This document shows, piece by piece, positions 17,161 to 26,107 of a stretch of 64,000 nucleotides of DNA. Under the pieces are notes generated by a model. It saw nothing but the letters and a program-made list of their open reading frames with translations. It was not told where the DNA came from and did not search any database. Positions within the stretch are counted from its first letter, which is position 1. Each line of letters starts with the position of its first letter. The stretch lies in the NCBI GenBank assembly GCA_023443625.1, contig JAEZTQ010000088.1, positions 1 through 64,000 of the forward strand, in the 5' to 3' direction. Origin of the DNA: Bacillota bacterium. Lineage in GTDB: Bacteria; Bacillota_A; Clostridia; Lachnospirales; Lachnospiraceae. Made by a program: the position numbers and the translations under genes.

Positions 17161-17813
17161 CTTAACACCTCCAATGATTTGATTTCACCTGCTTCAAGGG
17201 TTAGTAGCTTGTGTGCATTTCTTTTACTTTGTTCGGGATTATGAGTTATCCAGATGATAGTTGTGCCATCTTGGTTTAATAATTTCATGACATTTTCCAC
17301 AATCATGGTATTATCAACATCCAGTGCAGATGTCACTTCATCTAATAGTAGTATGTCAGGGTTAAAAACTAATGTTCTGATTAGTGCAATCCTTTGTTTT
17401 TCCCCTCCAGACAGATTTCTTACATCTTTGTTCAAGTATTCTTTATCAAGGTTAAATAGGACAAAAAGTTCTTCAACTCTTTTCAAATCCACCTTTATAT
17501 TTCTCAGGTGGTATGGAAAAGAAATATTGTCCATAACAGTTTCACCAAAAAGGTATGGGGTTTGAAAGCAATATGCAATACTTTTTCTTAGTTCCATGGG
17601 ATTATGTTCCATAATGGATTTGTTTTTATAAAGTATTATTCCTTCTGTTGGACTTATCAGGTGACAACAAAGTTTAAGAAAGGTGCTCTTGCCACTTCCA
17701 GATGGTCCGACAAGGGAGATATAATCTCCTTGATCAATGGATATTGTTATATCTTTTAGAATAGTTTTATTATTATCATTAAAAGATGTGTTTTGAAATT
17801 CTAATAACTGCAT
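17157..17813 (-). CDS. fetA: Iron export ABC transporter ATP-binding protein FetA
   Basis: A 218-residue ABC ATPase: Walker A GPSGSGKSTFLKL, Q-loop CFQTPYLFGETV, signature LSGGEKQRIAL, Walker B DILLLDEVTSALD, H-loop WITHNP. Length and the fetB partner identify it as FetA/YbbL. The start at ATG 17813 is favoured by GGAG 9 bp upstream; a longer in-frame start at 17831 exists. Transcribed away from the PadR gene. Confidence 0.88.
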   Translation of the reverse strand: MQLLEFQNTSFNDNNKTILKDITISIDQGDYISLVGPSGSGKSTFLKLCCHLISPTEGIILYKNKSIMEHNPMELRKSIAYCFQTPYLFGETVMDNISFPYHLRNIKVDLKRVEELFVLFNLDKEYLNKDVRNLSGGEKQRIALIRTLVFNPDILLLDEVTSALDVDNTMIVENVMKLLNQDGTTIIWITHNPEQSKRNAHKLLTLEAGEIKSLEVLR

Positions 17814-17944
17814 GATGCTCACTCCAATCAATAAATATAATTTTCAATAAATAAATTATCCTTTCTCACATCAAATTTTAAGGTGAAGAAAATCAAACAC
17901 CTTCTCTGACATAATAGTTAAGAACTTATAAAGAAATTCCTTCC

Positions 17945-18022
17945 TTGACTGTAGTATATTCAACTGATAAAATTATATAATATCACAATACGATATCGCT
18001 GCATGATATCGAAATGCGATAT
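17945..18022 (+). promoter_or_regulatory. Promoter and symmetric operator of the PadR gene
   Basis: TTGACT (17945-17950), 17 bp, TAAAAT (17968-17973) form a promoter. Downstream lies an unusually symmetric element: ATATCGC (17993-17999), the palindrome GATATC (18005-18010) exactly at the centre, and GCGATAT (18016-18022). This 30-bp dyad just before the PadR start is the likely autoregulatory operator. Confidence 0.65.
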
Positions 18023-18054
18023 TACAAGTAAAGAGTATCACAGGAGGAATTTAA

Positions 18055-18363
18055 ATGCAAGAGCAAATTATGAGAAAGCTATTTTTAGGATTTATTCATA
18101 TTCATATATTACATCATGCTAAAAAGGAACCTTTTTATGGCTCATGGATGATAGAAGAGCTTGGTAAGCATGGGTATGAAATAAGTGCAGGCACATTATA
18201 TCCCATACTTCACAATTTAGAAAAAAACGGTGTTTTAAAAGTTGGAGAAAGAAATGTTGAGGGGAAGATAAGGAAGTATTATTCCATTACTCCCTTGGGC
18301 GAAGAGGTACTTAATGAGGCCCGAGCAAAAGCATATGAATTATTTAAAGAGATAAAAGAGTAA
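18055..18363 (+). CDS. PadR family transcriptional regulator
   Basis: A 102-residue winged-helix repressor. The segment FYGSWMIEELGKHGYEISAG, TLYPILHNLEKNGVL and the wing KIRKYYSITPLGEEVL are PadR hallmarks; the protein is of the short PadR-s2 type with one dimerisation helix. AGGAGG precedes the ATG. It lies 100 bp before a DHA2-family exporter, the common arrangement in which a drug-sensing PadR represses itself and the pump. Confidence 0.9.
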   Translation: MQEQIMRKLFLGFIHIHILHHAKKEPFYGSWMIEELGKHGYEISAGTLYPILHNLEKNGVLKVGERNVEGKIRKYYSITPLGEEVLNEARAKAYELFKEIKE

Positions 18364-18466
18364 AATAGATTTCATATCAAATTATATCCCCTAAATAGTA
18401 TCTGGATGCTAGTATAATACTTCACTGATATAGGTATACTTTTTATAAACAAAAAGGTGGTATTAC

Positions 18467-19921
18467 ATGAAAAATGATAAAGATACAATGCAACAGTATG
18501 AAGGCAATGACAGATTGCTTTTAGGTATAGTGATGGGTGTCATTACTTACTGGCTTTTTGCTCAAACAACTTTGAATATTGCACCAACTATTCGTACGGA
18601 TTTGGGCATTGATGTGAATACCAGTAATATTGCGGTTAGTATAACAGCTTTATTTTCAGGTATTTTCATAGTTGTAATTGGAGGTTTGGGTGATAGATTT
18701 GGTCGTGTTAAAATCACAAATATAGGGCTTTTTCTGAGTATAGTCGGCTCACTGCTGATTGCTGCATCGCCGAAAGGGACCGCAAGTTATTTAATAACAG
18801 GGCGAATTATCCAGGGCATATCGGCGGCTTGCATTATGCCTAACACCTTAGCCTTGATAAAGTCGTACTATCAAGGGGCCTCTCGGCAGAGAGCTTTTAG
18901 TTACTGGTCTATTGGTTCTTGGGGAGGGTCTGGTCTTTGCTCGCTTTTTGGTGGAATTGTCGCATCCACCATTGGGTGGCGCTGGATTTTTTGGTTTTCC
19001 ATTATTATAGCAATAGCCAGCTATTTCCTAATCAAAGTAACGCCGGAAAGTAAAAATACTCCCAGTGAGAAAATCCAGAGCTTTGACTTTTCAGGATTTA
19101 TTACTTTTTTGATTGGGATGGTAGCAATAAATATCGTAATAGGACAAGGTGCCAGAATTGGCTGGTCTAGTTTTGTTACCTTGGGTCTTGCTGCCTTGGC
19201 TATAATAATGCTCTTTGATTTTTTTATGATTGAAAGAAGCAAAAAAAATAGCTTTATTGACTTTAATTTATTTAGGAATAAAACTTATACAGGAGCCACC
19301 ATTTCTAATTTTTTGCTTAATGGAGCTGCTGGTACATTAATAGTTGCTTTGACACTAGTTCAGTTAGGGGCAGGGCTAACGTCTTTCCAGGCAGGTTTGT
19401 TAACAATAGGGTATTTGATTGCTATTCTACTGACCATAAGAGTAGGTGAGAAGCTGCTGCAAAAGTGGGGGGCACGTAAACCTATGATTTTGGGTTGCCT
19501 TATTACAGGCATTGGAATTGTGATGACTGCATTTACCTTTGTGTTAGCCAGGCAATACATGATAATCGCTACCATAGGTTTTACTCTCTTCGGGATTGGC
19601 TTAGGTTTTTATGCAACGCCATCCACAGATGCTGCCTTATCGACGATTCCGGCTGAAAAAGCCGGATCAGCTTCAGGAATTTATAAGATGGCATCATCCC
19701 TAGGTGCTGCTTTCGGTGTAGCTATTTCAGCATCGTTATTTACGGGGCTTAGTAACAGAAGTGTTCATTTTAGCGAAGGGATTTTCTGGGGACGGGTCGA
19801 CAATATTTCAATCCGTTATGCCGCTGCCATTGCTTTGCTCTTCAATCTTGCTATGGTACTGGTAGCTATTATCTCAATTATATTGACTGTTCCCGCTGGA
19901 AAGTCTGAAGGTAGCGCATAA
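18467..19921 (+). CDS. MFS multidrug exporter, DHA2 (14-helix) family
   Basis: A 484-residue proton-driven exporter with 14 predicted helices. Visible are motif A in GGLGDRFGRVKITNIGLFL (residues 77-95), motif C-like GIVASTIGWRWIFWFSII and the extended length typical of QacA/EmrB-type DHA2 pumps. It follows the PadR gene in the same direction with its own AAGGTGG ribosome binding site. Substrates are probably hydrophobic drugs or bile-type compounds, but sequence does not say. Confidence 0.9.
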   Translation: MKNDKDTMQQYEGNDRLLLGIVMGVITYWLFAQTTLNIAPTIRTDLGIDVNTSNIAVSITALFSGIFIVVIGGLGDRFGRVKITNIGLFLSIVGSLLIAASPKGTASYLITGRIIQGISAACIMPNTLALIKSYYQGASRQRAFSYWSIGSWGGSGLCSLFGGIVASTIGWRWIFWFSIIIAIASYFLIKVTPESKNTPSEKIQSFDFSGFITFLIGMVAINIVIGQGARIGWSSFVTLGLAALAIIMLFDFFMIERSKKNSFIDFNLFRNKTYTGATISNFLLNGAAGTLIVALTLVQLGAGLTSFQAGLLTIGYLIAILLTIRVGEKLLQKWGARKPMILGCLITGIGIVMTAFTFVLARQYMIIATIGFTLFGIGLGFYATPSTDAALSTIPAEKAGSASGIYKMASSLGAAFGVAISASLFTGLSNRSVHFSEGIFWGRVDNISIRYAAAIALLFNLAMVLVAIISIILTVPAGKSEGSA

Positions 19922-19947
19922 AAATGTCATGCAGGTTATTCCTTAGC

Positions 19948-20040
19948 TGTATCATTAAATAACTGCATATTGAATTACACGTAGTCAGATTTCAAACCGC
20001 CATCTTTTTTGTATCATTAAGTAATCACATATTGAACTAC
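19948..20040 (+). repeat. Imperfect direct repeat in the gap before the iron-chelate ABC operon
   Basis: TGTATCATTAAATAAC and the following 15 bp (19948-19978) recur with five mismatches at 20010-20040, 62 bp apart. The 360-bp gap 19922-20284 holds no gene. The repeat origin is unclear. Confidence 0.6.
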
Positions 20041-20182
20041 CAATTCAGGGATGGATTTCTTTCGGGTTAGATTTCAGAAAATTAACCGTCGGTTTTCAGA
20101 CTTTCGGTAAACACCGATTGCTGGAAACCTTCTTTTTATGCTAGGACTTATTGTCAAGGTCAAAGACGAGGGAAGGTGAAAG

Positions 20183-20203
20183 ATGATAGGTAATGCCTAT
20201 CAT
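20183..20203. promoter_or_regulatory. Palindromic operator candidate upstream of the ABC importer
   Basis: ATGATAGG-TAATG-CCTATCAT is a perfect 8-bp dyad about 80 bp before the substrate-binding protein gene. It shares the core ATAGG-N5-CCTAT with a palindrome at 26052-26070. The shape also resembles DtxR/IdeR-class metalloregulator sites. Confidence 0.5.
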
Positions 20204-20284
20204 ACTAATTATGTAATTATATTTTACAATGAATAGCTAATGTAATATGATATAAGAAATAAACTATTTAAAGGTGTGATTAAA

Positions 20285-21292
20285 ATGAAGAATGTATTTA
20301 ATAGTAAAAAAATTAATAATAATTTGAGAGTTAATAATTTTAAATCAATTGTAAGAGTATCTTACATAGTGCTTATCATTAGCTTGTTTTCACTGCTTCT
20401 TATAGGATGCAAAGCGCAGACAAAAGAAGATGCTACGATTACCAATTATTATAGCTTTATTGATTCATTAAATAATACGATTAATTTGAAAGACAAGCCT
20501 CAAAGAGTAGTTTCACTTGTTGGTTCCTACGCTGAAACATGGATTCTAGCAGGAGGAGATCTTATAGGTGTAACAGACGATGTAATAAGTGAGAGAACAA
20601 TGGATTTGCCAAGTGGAACAAACATTGTTGGCACAATAAAAGAACCAAATGTAGAAGAAATAATAGCCCTTTCGCCGGATTTTGTATTACTATCTCCTGA
20701 TATTGAAAGTCATGTGAAGATTTCAGAAACCCTTAGAACATCCAATATACCTTTTGCTTTTTTTAAGGTAGAACATTTTGAAGATTATCTGAATATGCTT
20801 AAGGTTTGTACAGATATAACAAGCAATAAAGAATTATATGAAAAAAATGGTTTAGCTGTGAAAAAGCAAATTGAGGATATATTAGCTAAAATTGATGAGA
20901 AAAATAATCCCGAAATTTTATTTATGCGTGCTTTTTCAAGTGGTGTAAAGGCAAAAAATGATGACAACATGGCCTGCAGAATTCTTAATGATTTGGGTTC
21001 TGTAAATATAGCATCAAAGCATAAATCTCTTTTAGAAGATCTAAGCATGGAAGAAATTATTGAGGAAGATCCGGACTATATCTTTGTTGTGACCATGGGA
21101 GATAGCGAAGAAGCTTTAAAATCTTTAAAGGATGGAATACAGAAAAATCCAGCGTGGAGTGATTTGTCAGCAGTAAAAAATGATAGATATATTGTGCTTC
21201 CTAAGGAATTATTCCACTATAAACCTAATGCAAGATGGGGTGAAAGCTATGAATATATTGCAAAAATTCTCTACCCAGATGAATTTAAATAA
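20285..21292 (+). CDS. ABC transporter substrate-binding lipoprotein (iron-chelate/cobalamin type)
   Basis: A 335-residue lipoprotein. A long N-terminal signal (IVRVSYIVLIISLFSLLLIG) ends in the lipobox LIGC; after it comes a BtuF/FepB-fold binding protein with DKPQRVVSLVGSYAETWILA, VEEIIALSPDFVLL and the helical linker around residues 190-210. It captures ferric siderophore, heme or cobalamin for the permease and ATPase encoded next. ATG 20285 is preferred over GTG 20276 because AAGG lies at better spacing. A palindrome upstream suggests metal-type regulation. Confidence 0.88.
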   Translation: MKNVFNSKKINNNLRVNNFKSIVRVSYIVLIISLFSLLLIGCKAQTKEDATITNYYSFIDSLNNTINLKDKPQRVVSLVGSYAETWILAGGDLIGVTDDVISERTMDLPSGTNIVGTIKEPNVEEIIALSPDFVLLSPDIESHVKISETLRTSNIPFAFFKVEHFEDYLNMLKVCTDITSNKELYEKNGLAVKKQIEDILAKIDEKNNPEILFMRAFSSGVKAKNDDNMACRILNDLGSVNIASKHKSLLEDLSMEEIIEEDPDYIFVVTMGDSEEALKSLKDGIQKNPAWSDLSAVKNDRYIVLPKELFHYKPNARWGESYEYIAKILYPDEFK

Positions 21293-22328
21293 GATGAACC
21301 TTCTTAGAAATATGCTTAACATAAATAAAAATAGAAAAAGCTACAAGGTTACTGTTATAGTTTTTCTTACAATTTTGCTGATGATTGGAGTTATAATAAG
21401 TATAAGCATTGGCTCAACAAAAATACCCTTATCAGCAATTCTTTCTGCATTAAAGCAAGGAGATAGTACTTCGAAATTCTATAGAATTATAAGCTTTGTA
21501 AGGATTCCAAGAACCTTTGCTGCAGTTCTTGCAGGTTGTGCTTTATCGGTTTCAGGCCTTATACTACAATCCGTACTTAATAATTCTCTTGCAAGTCCAA
21601 GCATTATTGGTGTTAATTCTGGAGCAGGATTATTCACGGTCTTAATTGCAGCTTTTTTTCCAAATTATTTATACCTTACAACCATCGCAGCATTTATGGG
21701 TGGGATTCTAGCCGTGCTGTTGGTTTATTTTATAGCAAAAAAGACTGGAGCCTCTAGGATGGCAATCATACTCTCAGGAGTTGCAGTGTCAAGCTTTATA
21801 GGAGCAATGACGGATACGGTACTGACTCTAAAACCTGATACAGTCATCGGGCGCACAGCATTTTTAATAGGGGGCTTTAACGGTATTACCATGGATAAGG
21901 TAAGCTTTGCAGGAGGTTTTATTATTACTGCTATTGTTATAGCGTTTATTCTAGGCTATGATATGAATATCCTGGCACTAGGAGATGAAAGTGCCAAATC
22001 CTTAGGTTTGAATGTAGCTAGGTTACGCTTTATCTATTTAATTCTTGCAGCAATACTAGCAGGAAGTGCTATAAGCTTTGCTGGCTTATTAGGATTTGTT
22101 GGACTAATTGTTCCTCATGTCGCAAGGCTTTTGGTGGGATTTGATAATAGAGTTTTACTCCCAGTAGCAGCATTATTGGGAGGTATTTTCACTTTGTTAT
22201 GTGATTTACTGGCAAGAGTTATCTTTGCACCCTACGAAATACCCGTTGGCATTATCATGTCGTTCTTGGGAGGTCCATTCTTTATCTATCTATTGATAAA
22301 AGGCAAAAGAGGTCTGCTTTATGATTAA
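21249..22328 (+). CDS. ABC transporter permease, FecCD/BtuC family
   Basis: A membrane protein of about 359 residues with roughly ten helices. FecCD features include FVRIPRTFAAVLAGCALSVS, GLILQSVLNNSLASPSIIGV, and LLGFVGLIVPHVARLLVG near the C-terminus (ATPase-coupling loop). It homodimerises to form the channel. The start is uncertain: ATG 21249 has GGGGTG 8 bp upstream but overlaps the previous gene by 44 bp; ATG 21279 or 21294 are alternatives. Its stop overlaps the ATPase start by 8 bp. Confidence 0.85.
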   Translation: MNILQKFSTQMNLNKMNLLRNMLNINKNRKSYKVTVIVFLTILLMIGVIISISIGSTKIPLSAILSALKQGDSTSKFYRIISFVRIPRTFAAVLAGCALSVSGLILQSVLNNSLASPSIIGVNSGAGLFTVLIAAFFPNYLYLTTIAAFMGGILAVLLVYFIAKKTGASRMAIILSGVAVSSFIGAMTDTVLTLKPDTVIGRTAFLIGGFNGITMDKVSFAGGFIITAIVIAFILGYDMNILALGDESAKSLGLNVARLRFIYLILAAILAGSAISFAGLLGFVGLIVPHVARLLVGFDNRVLLPVAALLGGIFTLLCDLLARVIFAPYEIPVGIIMSFLGGPFFIYLLIKGKRGLLYD

Positions 22329-23088
22329 GTTAAATAATGTTACTGCAGGATATAATAAAGTCGAAATTATAAAAAATATAAATATAGGTTTTGAAGAAGG
22401 TAGTATTACAAGCATAGTAGGTAAAAATGGTTGTGGAAAGACTACCCTGTTAAGAACAGCGTCAAACTTATTAATACCTTTTCGTGGAAATGTTACTATA
22501 AACCGCAAAGATATTTCAACCATATCAAACAAGGAGCTTGCAAAGAAGGTTTCCTTTTTACCTCAGCTTAGAGTGGTCCCCAATATAACGGTTTATAATT
22601 TGGTCATGCACGGTAGGTATCCATATTTGGGATTTTCACGTACTCCACAGCAACAAGACAAGGAAACTGTGAGAGAGGCTATAGAGAATATGGGTCTAAA
22701 TAATTGTATAGATAAGAATATTCAGGAGCTTTCCGGCGGTCAGCGTCAAAAGGTTTATATTGCAATGGTTTTAGCCCAGGATACAGATATCATATTTTTA
22801 GATGAACCAACTACCTATTTGGATATTAATCATCAACTTGAAATTCTAGAAATATTAAAAAAGTTAAAACAGATGGGGAAAACGATAATTATGGTGCTTC
22901 ATGATTTAGGTAATGCACTTTCCCATTCAGATAAAATTTGTTTGATGGAAAATGGAGAAGTAGTAATATATGAAACGCCACAAGCAGTGTTTGAAAGTAA
23001 AGCAATCGATAGAATTTTCAAAATTAATTCTGCACAGGTGTTAGTTGAAGATAAAGGTGATAAGCAGTATGTGTTTTATCTAAAATAG
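22321..23088 (+). CDS. ABC transporter ATP-binding protein, FepC/FhuC type
   Basis: A 255-residue ATPase: Walker A GKNGCGKTTLLRT, Q-loop FLPQLRVVPNITVYNLVMHG, signature LSGGQRQKVYIAM, Walker B DIIFLDEPTTYLD, H-loop VLHDLG. The GRYPYLGFSRTP segment after the Q-loop is standard for iron-chelate and vitamin B12 importers. It is the third gene of the operon and ends before a long hairpin terminator. Confidence 0.9.
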   Translation: MIKLNNVTAGYNKVEIIKNINIGFEEGSITSIVGKNGCGKTTLLRTASNLLIPFRGNVTINRKDISTISNKELAKKVSFLPQLRVVPNITVYNLVMHGRYPYLGFSRTPQQQDKETVREAIENMGLNNCIDKNIQELSGGQRQKVYIAMVLAQDTDIIFLDEPTTYLDINHQLEILEILKKLKQMGKTIIMVLHDLGNALSHSDKICLMENGEVVIYETPQAVFESKAIDRIFKINSAQVLVEDKGDKQYVFYLK

Positions 23089-23129
23089 AATTGAATTATA
23101 GATATGTAAACATAGAATGATATAAGAAT

Positions 23130-23198
23130 AATCTCCCTACAAAGTTAAGAGCTGGTTATAAAAGCTACCTCGATCCAAAAAAACTTTGTAGGGAGATT
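23130..23198. terminator. Long hairpin terminator
   Basis: Perfect 17-bp arms AATCTCCCTACAAAGTT (23130-23146) and its complement (23182-23198), 35-nt loop, followed by TTCTT. It closes the ABC operon and faces the convergent siroheme reductase gene. Confidence 0.75.
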
Positions 23199-23349
23199 TT
23201 CTTCTGGAAGGATACAAGATGTAAAGCCACATAGAAACCTTGCTTGTAACTAACTGAAAAAGTATCTTCCATAGTTTGTTTTACGAATAAATATCTATAT
23301 ACACATTTATTTGTAAAACAAACTGACAAGATCTATAGTCTCACCTAAA

Positions 23350-24303
23350 TTAGCAGGTAGCACCGCCTAGAAGATGAAGTTTTGCTTCAAGAATTTCTTT
23401 CTTTTTAGTAAGAAGACTATCTGATAATAATTGAGCTTCTACATTGTCTAAGCCAAGTCTTTCAATCGTTTGGGCAAATCGTTCACCGGTTTTGCCTTGT
23501 TCTCTATACAAAAGAATAGCCTTTTCTATTACATCCATGGCCTCGTCTTTGTTAGTAAAAATATTGCTAAGAGCCTTTCCATGAGCAACAAGTTTACCCC
23601 ATCTTCCACCGATATATATCTTATAGCCGATCTTGCTGTCTTCAATAGCATCGAAGTGGCACTTACCATCGCAGCGTCCGCAGTTATTGCATATTTCTTT
23701 ATTTATTTCAAGAATACCATCTACAACTTTAGCTGCATTCATTGGACAAGTATTTTCTATGGAACATTTTTTGCATCCATTACAGGAATCCTCATCATAA
23801 TTAGGTATCATTTGCCCTATGATACCCAAATCATTTAGATCTGGTTTTACGCAGTTATTAGGACATCCTCCAACTGCAATTTTGAATTTGTGAGGAAGCT
23901 TAACATCAGAATAACCATTGTAGAATCTCTCATGAATTTCTTCTGATAATTCAAAGGTATCGATTAAACCATACTGACAGGTCGTACCCTTACATGAGAC
24001 AACTGGACGTACCTTTGAACCGGTACCGCCAGTAACAAGACCCTCCTTAGCAATATAGGTTCTAAAGTCTTCAATTTTATCATAAGGAATGCCCTGGACT
24101 TCAATTGTTAATCTAGTAGTTAAAGTTACATTACCATTTCCATAAAGCACAGCTGCCTCTGATAAACATTTGTTTTGAGCTGCGGTTATTTTACCGTTTG
24201 TTGTAATGATTCTTCCTGAGAAGTTATCAGTTCCTCTGTTACTTAGAAATCCTAAAGCTTTTACTCTTTTTTCGTCAGCAGGGCTAACAGTTAAACATGC
24301 CAT
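23350..24303 (-). CDS. Siroheme/4Fe-4S nitrite-sulfite reductase family protein with ferredoxin domain
   Basis: A 317-residue cytosolic redox enzyme. The siroheme-4Fe4S half shows CKGTTCQYG (residues 103-111) and VGGCPNNCVKPDLNDLG, giving the four cluster cysteines; a 2x4Fe-4S ferredoxin insert follows (CNGCKKC, NTCP, CNNCGRCDGKC). This compact architecture is seen in DsrAB-like and stand-alone anaerobic sulfite reductases of Clostridia. GGAGG 9 bp upstream selects ATG 24303 over 24327. It follows the CoA-disulfide reductase gene in one operon, suggesting reduction of sulfite or handling of sulfane sulfur; nitrite cannot be excluded. Confidence 0.85.
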   Translation of the reverse strand: MACLTVSPADEKRVKALGFLSNRGTDNFSGRIITTNGKITAAQNKCLSEAAVLYGNGNVTLTTRLTIEVQGIPYDKIEDFRTYIAKEGLVTGGTGSKVRPVVSCKGTTCQYGLIDTFELSEEIHERFYNGYSDVKLPHKFKIAVGGCPNNCVKPDLNDLGIIGQMIPNYDEDSCNGCKKCSIENTCPMNAAKVVDGILEINKEICNNCGRCDGKCHFDAIEDSKIGYKIYIGGRWGKLVAHGKALSNIFTNKDEAMDVIEKAILLYREQGKTGERFAQTIERLGLDNVEAQLLSDSLLTKKKEILEAKLHLLGGATC

Positions 24304-24333
24304 AATAAAAATCCTCCATTCAATCATTATTTT

Positions 24334-25959
24334 TTATATTGTTATTTCATTAAAGGTGGTACCACCTTCAAGAACCCGTGTATTAGAGTATCCGAAATAC
24401 TTTAAACGATTTTGTAGCATGTAAGCTCTTTTGCCTTTTGCACATACTAAAAGAAGTTTTTCATCCTTGGCAATTTCAGAAAGCACTCCATTAACCTTGG
24501 TAAGGTCTACATAAGGAACTCCATCTATGCTGGGATTAATAGAGGCATCAATTATTTTATAGCCTTCAGCTTCTTTTGCAGCATAGGCAGCAGGTGTTAC
24601 CGTTTCAAAGACACCGTCAATTTTATTAATTAAAATATTTACAGTATGTGAGATGGGATGAATTGCTGTTGAAAATGGTGGAGCATAAGCTAAATCCATA
24701 TTTTCAATTTCATAAAGAGTTGCTCCCATAGTAATTGCTGTAACTGCAACATCGACTATTTTATCTACAGCACCTTTGCCAAGTACCTGCAGGCCTAATA
24801 ATTGTTTGGTTTCTCTGTTAGCTACCATCTTAATAATAAAGGGTGATGCCTCAGGATAGTAGTGAGCCTTGTCGTCTACAACAGTTACGACACTTACAGT
24901 ATGAATGCCAGCTTCTCTAGCAGCTCCTTCCGTTAAACCGGTTCTTCCTACATTTAATTCAGGAAGCTTAGCAACTGCAGTTCCCAGAACTCCTGGATAA
25001 GCTAGCTTAGCGCCGGTAATATTCTTTGCGGCAATACGACCAGCAATATTAGCAGTAGAACCCATAGGAGACCAAACTGGTTCTTTCGTAAGCCGATTCC
25101 TTACACTAGTACAGTCTCCAACGGCATAGACATCTTCAATATTTGTTTGTAAAAACTCATTTACTTTAATCGTTTTATTTGGCAAAAGTTCAATCCCTGA
25201 GCCCGCTAGAAAAGCTGTGTTGGCTCGGATTCCTACTGAAAGTATAAGGGCATCTGCTTTGAAGGTTCGCTTATTTGTTTGAATTTTCTCAACCTTGCCC
25301 TCACCAAGAATAGCTTCAAGCTTTGTCTCAGTAAAGGTTATGATACCTTGATTCCCTAGATAGTTTTCTACATACTCAGTAAACTCCTCATCAAAACCAG
25401 GAAGTATATGCTTTGCCATATCAATAACAGTAATCTTAACCCCCTGAGAAGATAAATTTTCAGCAATCTCTAGTCCTATGTAACCGCCTCCAACTACAAC
25501 TGCACGCTTTATTTCGCCTGCTTCTATGGCATTACGTAAGGTGTCAGCATCATCTGGTGTTCTTAGAAAGAATACATTTTTTAAGTTTATACCATCAATT
25601 AGTGGCCTGATGGCTTCTGCACCTGATGCAATAACTAGCTTGTCGTATTCAAATTTAAGAGTTTCCTGTGTCTTTAAATTTAGTGCATCTACGTTTTTTT
25701 CAGTGGGATTAACTTTTGTCACCTCTACTTCAGTTAATACTACAACTCCGGTTAATTCTGAAAAACCCTCAGGAGTATTAACAATTAATTGACTGCGATC
25801 TGGAATTACCTTGCCAACATAGTAGGGAAGACCACAACCCGCATAGGATATATCTTTACTTTTTGTTAAAATGGTAACCTCACAGCTTCGATTTTCGCGT
25901 TTTAGCTTTGCTGCAACCTTAGTACCAGCTGCCACACCGCCAATAATAAGAACTTTCAT
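24334..25959 (-). CDS. FAD-dependent CoA-disulfide reductase-like protein with C-terminal rhodanese domain
   Basis: A 541-residue flavoprotein. Residues 1-440 are a pyridine nucleotide-disulfide oxidoreductase (VLIIGGVAAGTKVAAKL; VVVGGGYIGLEIAENL; DVYAVGDCTSV) with the single redox cysteine of the CoADR class in YAGCGLPYYVG (about residue 43). Residues 455-541 form a rhodanese domain with active-site loop CAKGKRAYM. Such fusions act as NAD(P)H-dependent CoA-persulfide or polysulfide reductases. First gene of the operon with the siroheme reductase, divergent from a LysR gene. Confidence 0.88.
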   Translation of the reverse strand: MKVLIIGGVAAGTKVAAKLKRENRSCEVTILTKSKDISYAGCGLPYYVGKVIPDRSQLIVNTPEGFSELTGVVVLTEVEVTKVNPTEKNVDALNLKTQETLKFEYDKLVIASGAEAIRPLIDGINLKNVFFLRTPDDADTLRNAIEAGEIKRAVVVGGGYIGLEIAENLSSQGVKITVIDMAKHILPGFDEEFTEYVENYLGNQGIITFTETKLEAILGEGKVEKIQTNKRTFKADALILSVGIRANTAFLAGSGIELLPNKTIKVNEFLQTNIEDVYAVGDCTSVRNRLTKEPVWSPMGSTANIAGRIAAKNITGAKLAYPGVLGTAVAKLPELNVGRTGLTEGAAREAGIHTVSVVTVVDDKAHYYPEASPFIIKMVANRETKQLLGLQVLGKGAVDKIVDVAVTAITMGATLYEIENMDLAYAPPFSTAIHPISHTVNILINKIDGVFETVTPAAYAAKEAEGYKIIDASINPSIDGVPYVDLTKVNGVLSEIAKDEKLLLVCAKGKRAYMLQNRLKYFGYSNTRVLEGGTTFNEITI

Positions 25960-26051
25960 ATATTCACACCTCTCTGTTTAGATTATGTCAACCAATAATA
26001 ATAATATATCACTTGTTGAATCAATAATAAAATGATAATATCTAATTAGAG

Positions 26052-26070
26052 TAATAGGTAAAACCTATTA
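26052..26070. promoter_or_regulatory. LysR-type operator candidate
   Basis: TAATAGGT-AAA-ACCTATTA is a perfect 8-bp dyad in the 148-bp gap between the divergent sulfur-redox operon and the LysR gene, the standard place for a LysR box. Its core ATAGG-N5-CCTAT also occurs at 20185-20201. Confidence 0.6.
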
Positions 26071-26107
26071 ATAATTCTTTAAGATTAACTTACAATAGGG
26101 GAAAAAT

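Noticed and set aside
23130..23198. Riboswitch at the end of the ABC operon
   Set aside because: The long inverted repeat is downstream of the operon and ends in a T-rich tail, fitting a terminator.
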